A stretch of 64,000 bases of DNA from Lewinellaceae bacterium (GTDB lineage: Bacteria > Bacteroidota > Bacteroidia > Chitinophagales > Saprospiraceae), in assembly GCA_020636025.1 (NCBI GenBank), contig JACJYQ010000001.1, positions 777,293 through 841,292 on the forward strand, written 5' to 3'. Below, one piece after another: positions 60,582 through 64,000 of this stretch; position 1 is the first letter of the stretch; every line of letters begins with the position of its first letter. The translations under genes and the position numbers were made by a program. The notes beneath the pieces were generated by a model. That model did no database searches, was not told where the DNA came from, and saw nothing but the letters and a program-made list of their open reading frames with translations.

Positions 60582-60717
60582 TCAAAAAGGGTTTTACCAT
60601 GGCTTTTATTTTGCATGTGGTTTTTTTTTAATCCCTTTGGAACTTTCTGGAATTCAATAGTGTAATGTCCTATGCACCACTATCAGGGCGATTTTTTGTT
60701 AACTAAATTGACTTTCT

Positions 60718-60936
60718 ATGTTTACATTAACTTACTATGGCCACAAGGCTGGTGTTGTGATTGGGGAATCCTACATCTATGACTTCGATTCACAAGATGC
60801 TGCTCGTGAAGCTGTCAAAAGTGCAAGTCAAATTGTTGTGATTTACCAGCCTGGAAACAGAAGCCGATTGGAAGACTTAACGCCCGCAGTGATTCAAAAC
60901 GTTAGAATCCAAGCCCCAACAAGCTTTCCAATTTAA
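60718..60936 (+). CDS. Small hypothetical protein
   Basis: The protein has 72 residues (MFTLTYYGHKAGVVIGESYIYDF). It has a beta-alpha-beta-like pattern, no signal peptide and no family that can be recognised. It is divergent from the helicase gene and convergent with the integrase fragment. Codon use looks like the host. It may be real, but the support is only an uninterrupted frame with a reasonable start. Confidence 0.4.
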   Translation: MFTLTYYGHKAGVVIGESYIYDFDSQDAAREAVKSASQIVVIYQPGNRSRLEDLTPAVIQNVRIQAPTSFPI

Positions 60937-60980
60937 AGGCATTTCTTGCCGACAATCAATACGTTGTATTCACCAAAAAC

Positions 60981-61484
60981 CTATTTGTCAAATTTTGCCA
61001 GATAAGTTTCAGTTGTCTCTAAGTTGGTATGTCCAAATGCCTGAGAGATGACTGAAACTGGCACGTCTTTGAACTTGGCTATTGTAGCAAATGAATGACG
61101 AGCGACGTAACTGGTTAGTTCACTTTCAAGGCCGCACAGTTCACCAATTTCTTTCAGGCGGCGATTGTAGTAGCGCCTTAGTTCATCCCTAACATTGACG
61201 TACTGCTTTTTTACATCATCACTTTTGATGACGTTGAGGATGAAGTCCCCTGTTCTCTTTCCTTTCAAGTGCTTATACAGAATCTCTTGAAGTGGTTCGG
61301 TAATCTTGATGCTGTGTAGCTTGCCTGTCTTGCGTCTTTTGTATTCGATACGTCCCGCATTGATATTGTCCACCTTTAGAAAGGCAAGGTCAATAAAAGA
61401 TGCCCCCATGAGGTAGAAGCTCATCAGAAAGTAATCCTTGGCTCTAATGGATAAAATTCCGCCTTGAATACTGTATTTGTTATT
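60981..61484 (-). pseudogene. Tyrosine recombinase (integrase), C-terminal fragment
   Basis: The open frame covers 168 codons, of which about the last 158 match the catalytic domain of Bacteroidota integrases (ILSIRAKDYFLMSFYLMGASFIDLAFLKVDNI, YKRRKTGKLHSIKI, YVARHSFATIAKFKDVPVSVISQAFGHTN, TYLAKFDK). The HxxR motif and Tyr nucleophile are present. The box I Arg is replaced by Met, as also happens in IntDOT-like enzymes. The N-terminal arm-binding and core-binding domains are missing, and the frame meets a stop at about 61487. It is a remnant that marks the right end of the island. Confidence 0.8.
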
Positions 61485-61650
61485 TTATGCCATCAATAAG
61501 AGAAGGTTACAAAGATGTTGGTATTTCAAAAATATTGCCTTTTCACTTAAGTACGAGCAACTGTATCCTGGCTAATTTGTTTCCAATGTTTTATGCCCAA
61601 CCCGACACAGAGAGTTTTCATCTTTTTTATCAATTTTAAAATTTTTAATC

Positions 61651-62061
61651 ATGAGTGAGATAATGATGAACAAGCTTGATTATGTTAGAATTCAGAAAGC
61701 CATCAATGACGCAAAACAAACCCGTTCATTAAAAGCTTCTGAGGCATTGAATCTGTTGCAGGAATTGAAATCCGCAAAGATTGTAGAACCAACCGAAATT
61801 CCTGCGAATGTTGTAACAATGAACACGATTGTTAAAATAAGCTTTTTGAACACGAGCAAAACTGTTCAATTTCAAATCGCTTATCCCCAAGAAGCAAACC
61901 TGAAAAAGAATAAAATTTCTATTTTATCACCGATAGCAACGGCATTGATTGGTTATAAAGTGGGTGATGAGATTGAATGGATTGTTCCGGCAGGTCTTAC
62001 AAAAGTCAAAATTGAAGAAATTATTTACCAGCCGGAGGCAGCAGGGGATTTTAATTTGTAA
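61651..62061 (+). CDS. GreA/GreB-family elongation factor-like protein (Rnk-like)
   Basis: The protein has 136 residues. A short N-terminal helical part (about 1-50) is followed by the GreA/GreB C-terminal domain (VKISFLNTSKTVQFQIAYPQEANLKKNKISILSPIATALIGYKVGDEIEWIVPAGLTKVKIEEIIYQPEA). The long N-terminal coiled coil that reaches into RNA polymerase in GreA is missing, so it resembles Rnk or small Bacteroidota GreAB paralogues. It may bind RNA polymerase near the secondary channel. A hairpin terminator follows. Confidence 0.85.
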   Translation: MSEIMMNKLDYVRIQKAINDAKQTRSLKASEALNLLQELKSAKIVEPTEIPANVVTMNTIVKISFLNTSKTVQFQIAYPQEANLKKNKISILSPIATALIGYKVGDEIEWIVPAGLTKVKIEEIIYQPEAAGDFNL

Positions 62062-62098
62062 GTGATTTTTAAAATAAATACATTTATGCCTGCACCGA

Positions 62099-62135
62099 AT
62101 AATGGTCTGCGAATTAGACACTCGCAGACCATTAT
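62099..62135 (+). terminator. Long hairpin after the GreA-like gene
   Basis: ATAATGGTCTGCGA at 62099-62112 pairs perfectly with TCGCAGACCATTAT at 62122-62135 around a nine-base loop. It is followed by CTTAAAG, so the T-tract is poor. Transcription termination or mRNA end protection is likely. Confidence 0.65.
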
Positions 62136-62205
62136 CTTAAAGATTGTGCAAATGTCTAATGAATGAATTCAGACTTCATTCCATTAAAATTCAAATTTTT
62201 CGACC

Positions 62206-63066
62206 ATGATAATCCAATTTATGATTTTCGTCGTTGCTCTGATAATGACTTCATGCAACACAACTTTTCCGACTCAAACAAATTTCAAGAATCCGAACAA
62301 AATCTGCGAACTACCTGCGGAACTTATGGAGATTTCCGGGCTTACAGATGTGGACGGCAAAACAGTAGCTTGTGTGCAGGATGAACTGGGTGATGTCTTT
62401 ATTTATGACCTTGAAAATTGCACAATTATCGAGCAGATAACTTTTGAAGGGCCGGGAGACTTTGAAGGCCTGACCAGAGTGGGCGATGATATGTATGCAC
62501 TGCGGAGCGACGGGACAATGTTCAAAATTGTTTTTAACGAAAATGGAAAACCCGATGTGCAGCAAATTGATACAAAAATCCCGGCATTGGACAATGAAGG
62601 ACTTTGCTATGATGAAAAACATAACCGCCTGCTACTGGCTCCAAAGCGGAAATACACCGATAAAACTTTCGAGAAAAGTTTCAGGGCTATTTATGCATTT
62701 GAACTTGCTACAGAAACGATGATTGAAAAACCCGTTCTGCAAATTTCCGTTTCAGAGGTTTTGACTTTGGTGCAGCAAAATAAGGGCATTGAACTTTTTA
62801 GGAAAGAAGGTTCGGGTGAAGTGAAATTCAAATTCAGCATCGCCAGCATCGCCGCCCATCCTGAAAAAGAATTGTACTACCTGCTCGTAAGCTCCGAACA
62901 GTTTTTATTGACGGTGGATGGGCAGGGCAAACCGCTCGACGTTTTACCACTTGACAACCAAATGTTCCCCAAACCGGAGGGCATCACTTTTCTGGATGGA
63001 AATTCATTGGTAATTTCTTCGGAAGGTAGCGATACAAATCCTGTGTTGGCTTTGTTTTCAATGTAA
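62206..63066 (+). CDS. SdiA-regulated-domain lipoprotein (YjiK-like)
   Basis: The protein has 286 residues. The N-terminus MIIQFMIFVVALIMTSC is a lipoprotein signal with a lipobox-like end (LIMTSC). The remainder is a six-bladed propeller of the SdiA-regulated family (ELMEISGLTDVDGKTVACVQDELGDVFIYD, GPGDFEGLTRVGDDMYALRSDGTMF, ALDNEGLCYDEKHNRLLLAPKRK, PKPEGITFLDGNSLVISSEG). Its biochemical role is not known. It is tethered to a membrane facing the periplasm or the surface. Confidence 0.82.
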   Translation: MIIQFMIFVVALIMTSCNTTFPTQTNFKNPNKICELPAELMEISGLTDVDGKTVACVQDELGDVFIYDLENCTIIEQITFEGPGDFEGLTRVGDDMYALRSDGTMFKIVFNENGKPDVQQIDTKIPALDNEGLCYDEKHNRLLLAPKRKYTDKTFEKSFRAIYAFELATETMIEKPVLQISVSEVLTLVQQNKGIELFRKEGSGEVKFKFSIASIAAHPEKELYYLLVSSEQFLLTVDGQGKPLDVLPLDNQMFPKPEGITFLDGNSLVISSEGSDTNPVLALFSM

Positions 63067-63094
63067 AGTAACCGTGGATGTTGAAGAGAAGAAG

Positions 63095-63961
63095 CTAAAC
63101 CATCATCTCCATGCCTTCCTTTGCAACGGCACAATTCGGGAAACTTCGCTGATATTGGCTTTCGATTTCTTGTAAAAATTCATCATCATGGTCGGGGTCG
63201 TGGTGGGTAAAAATTAGGTGTTTTACATGGGCCAGTTTTGCCACTTCGACTGCTTGCGAAAAGCTGCTGTGACCCCATCCTCGGTGTGATTTCAATTCTT
63301 CGTCCGTGTATTGGGCGTCGTGGATTAACAAATCAGCGTCCCGGCAAAATTCCACTACTTTCTCGTCAACGGACTCACCGTGTTCCAGGTCTGTACAAAT
63401 CACAACTGAACGGCCATTCGCCTCCATCCGGTAGCTAAACGCCCCGCCAGGATGGTTGTGGGGGCGGTAAGTAAATTGGATGTGTTCTTCTATCTTGAAA
63501 TGGGTTTTGTATTCTTCCGTGTTGAAAAATTGGAACTCCGCACCCATTTTGTCCAATTGAACCGGGAAGTATTCCTTCTGCATCTGCACCTCGAATATGT
63601 TCTTTAACCTGCTGACCTTCATGCTCTTGAGCGGCGAAAAGACGCTAATTTTTTGCTTTGGGTTATAGGCAGGGTCGAAGAACGGAAGGCCTTGAATGTG
63701 GTCCCAGTGAAAATGGGTAAACACCAAAAATATATTTTCCGTATTGGGTATTTTCCTATTAATGATGTCTTTCCCAAGCGCCCGGATGCCGGTTCCAGCA
63801 TCAAATACCACTATCATTTTGCTTCGGTCGTTCAGCAAATAATCGGTGTAGATGCAGGTAGTGTTCCCGCCGAAAAGCTGAAAACCCTTTTCACAAACCG
63901 GTGTAGAACCCCTAACTCCGTAAAATTTGACTTGCCATACTGGTTGGCTTTTCATGTCCAT
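63095..63961 (-). CDS. MBL-fold metallohydrolase, PhnP/RNase Z-like
   Basis: The protein has 288 residues. The metal-binding motif HFHWDHIQGLPF, preceded by VVFDAGTGIRALG, and later CTDLEHGE, HDAQYTDEELKSHRGWGHSS and FTHHDPDHDD complete a two-metal site. The arrangement is like PhnP phosphodiesterase and bacterial RNase Z relatives. The substrate, probably a phosphodiester or cyclic nucleotide, is not determined. The start is the ATG at 63961 (MDMKSQPVWQVKFYGVRGSTPV). It converges on the SdiA-regulated gene. Confidence 0.85.
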   Translation of the reverse strand: MDMKSQPVWQVKFYGVRGSTPVCEKGFQLFGGNTTCIYTDYLLNDRSKMIVVFDAGTGIRALGKDIINRKIPNTENIFLVFTHFHWDHIQGLPFFDPAYNPKQKISVFSPLKSMKVSRLKNIFEVQMQKEYFPVQLDKMGAEFQFFNTEEYKTHFKIEEHIQFTYRPHNHPGGAFSYRMEANGRSVVICTDLEHGESVDEKVVEFCRDADLLIHDAQYTDEELKSHRGWGHSSFSQAVEVAKLAHVKHLIFTHHDPDHDDEFLQEIESQYQRSFPNCAVAKEGMEMMV

Positions 63962-64000
63962 TAATTTAGGTTCGAAAATATAAAATTGTGCAGAAGTCTA

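Overview
This window reads as a Bacteroidota chromosome, most plausibly from the Saprospiria or a close relative. The evidence is several type IX secretion (T9SS) cargo proteins with C-terminal sorting domains, SprB-type, PKD, FN3 and BNR repeat proteins, TonB-family outer-membrane barrels, the long Bacteroidota form of GAPDH, and promoters of the Bacteroidota type (-7 box TAnnTTTG) with no Shine-Dalgarno sites in most of the window. No rRNA operon or CRISPR array was seen; there is one tRNA-Ser/tRNA-Pro pair.

Layout. 1-7.4 kb: a partial SprB-repeat adhesin, an OmpA-family protein, an alpha/beta hydrolase, GAPDH and a T9SS sialidase-like protein, with palindromic intergenic repeats. 7.4-12.0 kb: a tightly packed minus-strand operon for ergothioneine (egtD, egtB) with its own osmoprotectant-type ABC transporter and a DUF427 gene. 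12.1-17.0 kb: two membrane proteins and a large six-heme cytochrome c. 17.2-26.1 kb: two very large T9SS cargo proteins. 26.3-38.4 kb: a sulfur gene cluster (SoxB-like hydrolase, thioredoxin, Crp/Fnr regulator, TauE/SafE exporter, persulfide dioxygenase-rhodanese fusion, TlpA-like protein, Dps, OprD-like porin and a split YeeE/YedE thiosulfate transporter). Six promoters in this cluster share one operator, CGTGA-N6-TCACG, at a fixed distance from the -7 box, which defines a local regulon for the Crp/Fnr protein encoded there. 38.4-45.9 kb: an outer-membrane receptor, a GH31 glycosidase and another T9SS protein.

46.0-61.5 kb is accessory DNA to the right of tRNA-Ser and tRNA-Pro. It is a mosaic. 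Two small Bacteroidota-style genes come first. Then a ~6.3 kb block (about 47.61-53.89 kb) looks like the replication region of a foreign, alphaproteobacterial-type plasmid: FitAB toxin-antitoxin, a KfrA-like HTH/coiled-coil protein, a dense array of TGTATAA/TGTATCA repeats with a DnaA-like box, a winged-helix initiator-like protein, a Toprim primase-like protein, SSB and DUF3768, with real Shine-Dalgarno sites. The octamer GGGCAGGG (the E. coli KOPS sequence) is strongly enriched here and flips strand at the repeat array, as expected around an origin. This block breaks into a type III-like restriction-modification locus (SNF2 helicase, HigBA with an ImmA-fused antitoxin, Mod, Res) in which the helicase has an amber stop, mod has a -1 frameshift at an A7 run and res is truncated. 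A truncated tyrosine integrase closes the island. 61.6-64 kb returns to ordinary genes (GreA/GreB-family factor, SdiA-regulated lipoprotein, MBL-fold hydrolase).

The two points most worth following up are the sulfur regulon with its fixed promoter geometry, and the origin-like block with polar GGGCAGGG octamers, which is either an integrated plasmid from another phylum or an assembly chimera.
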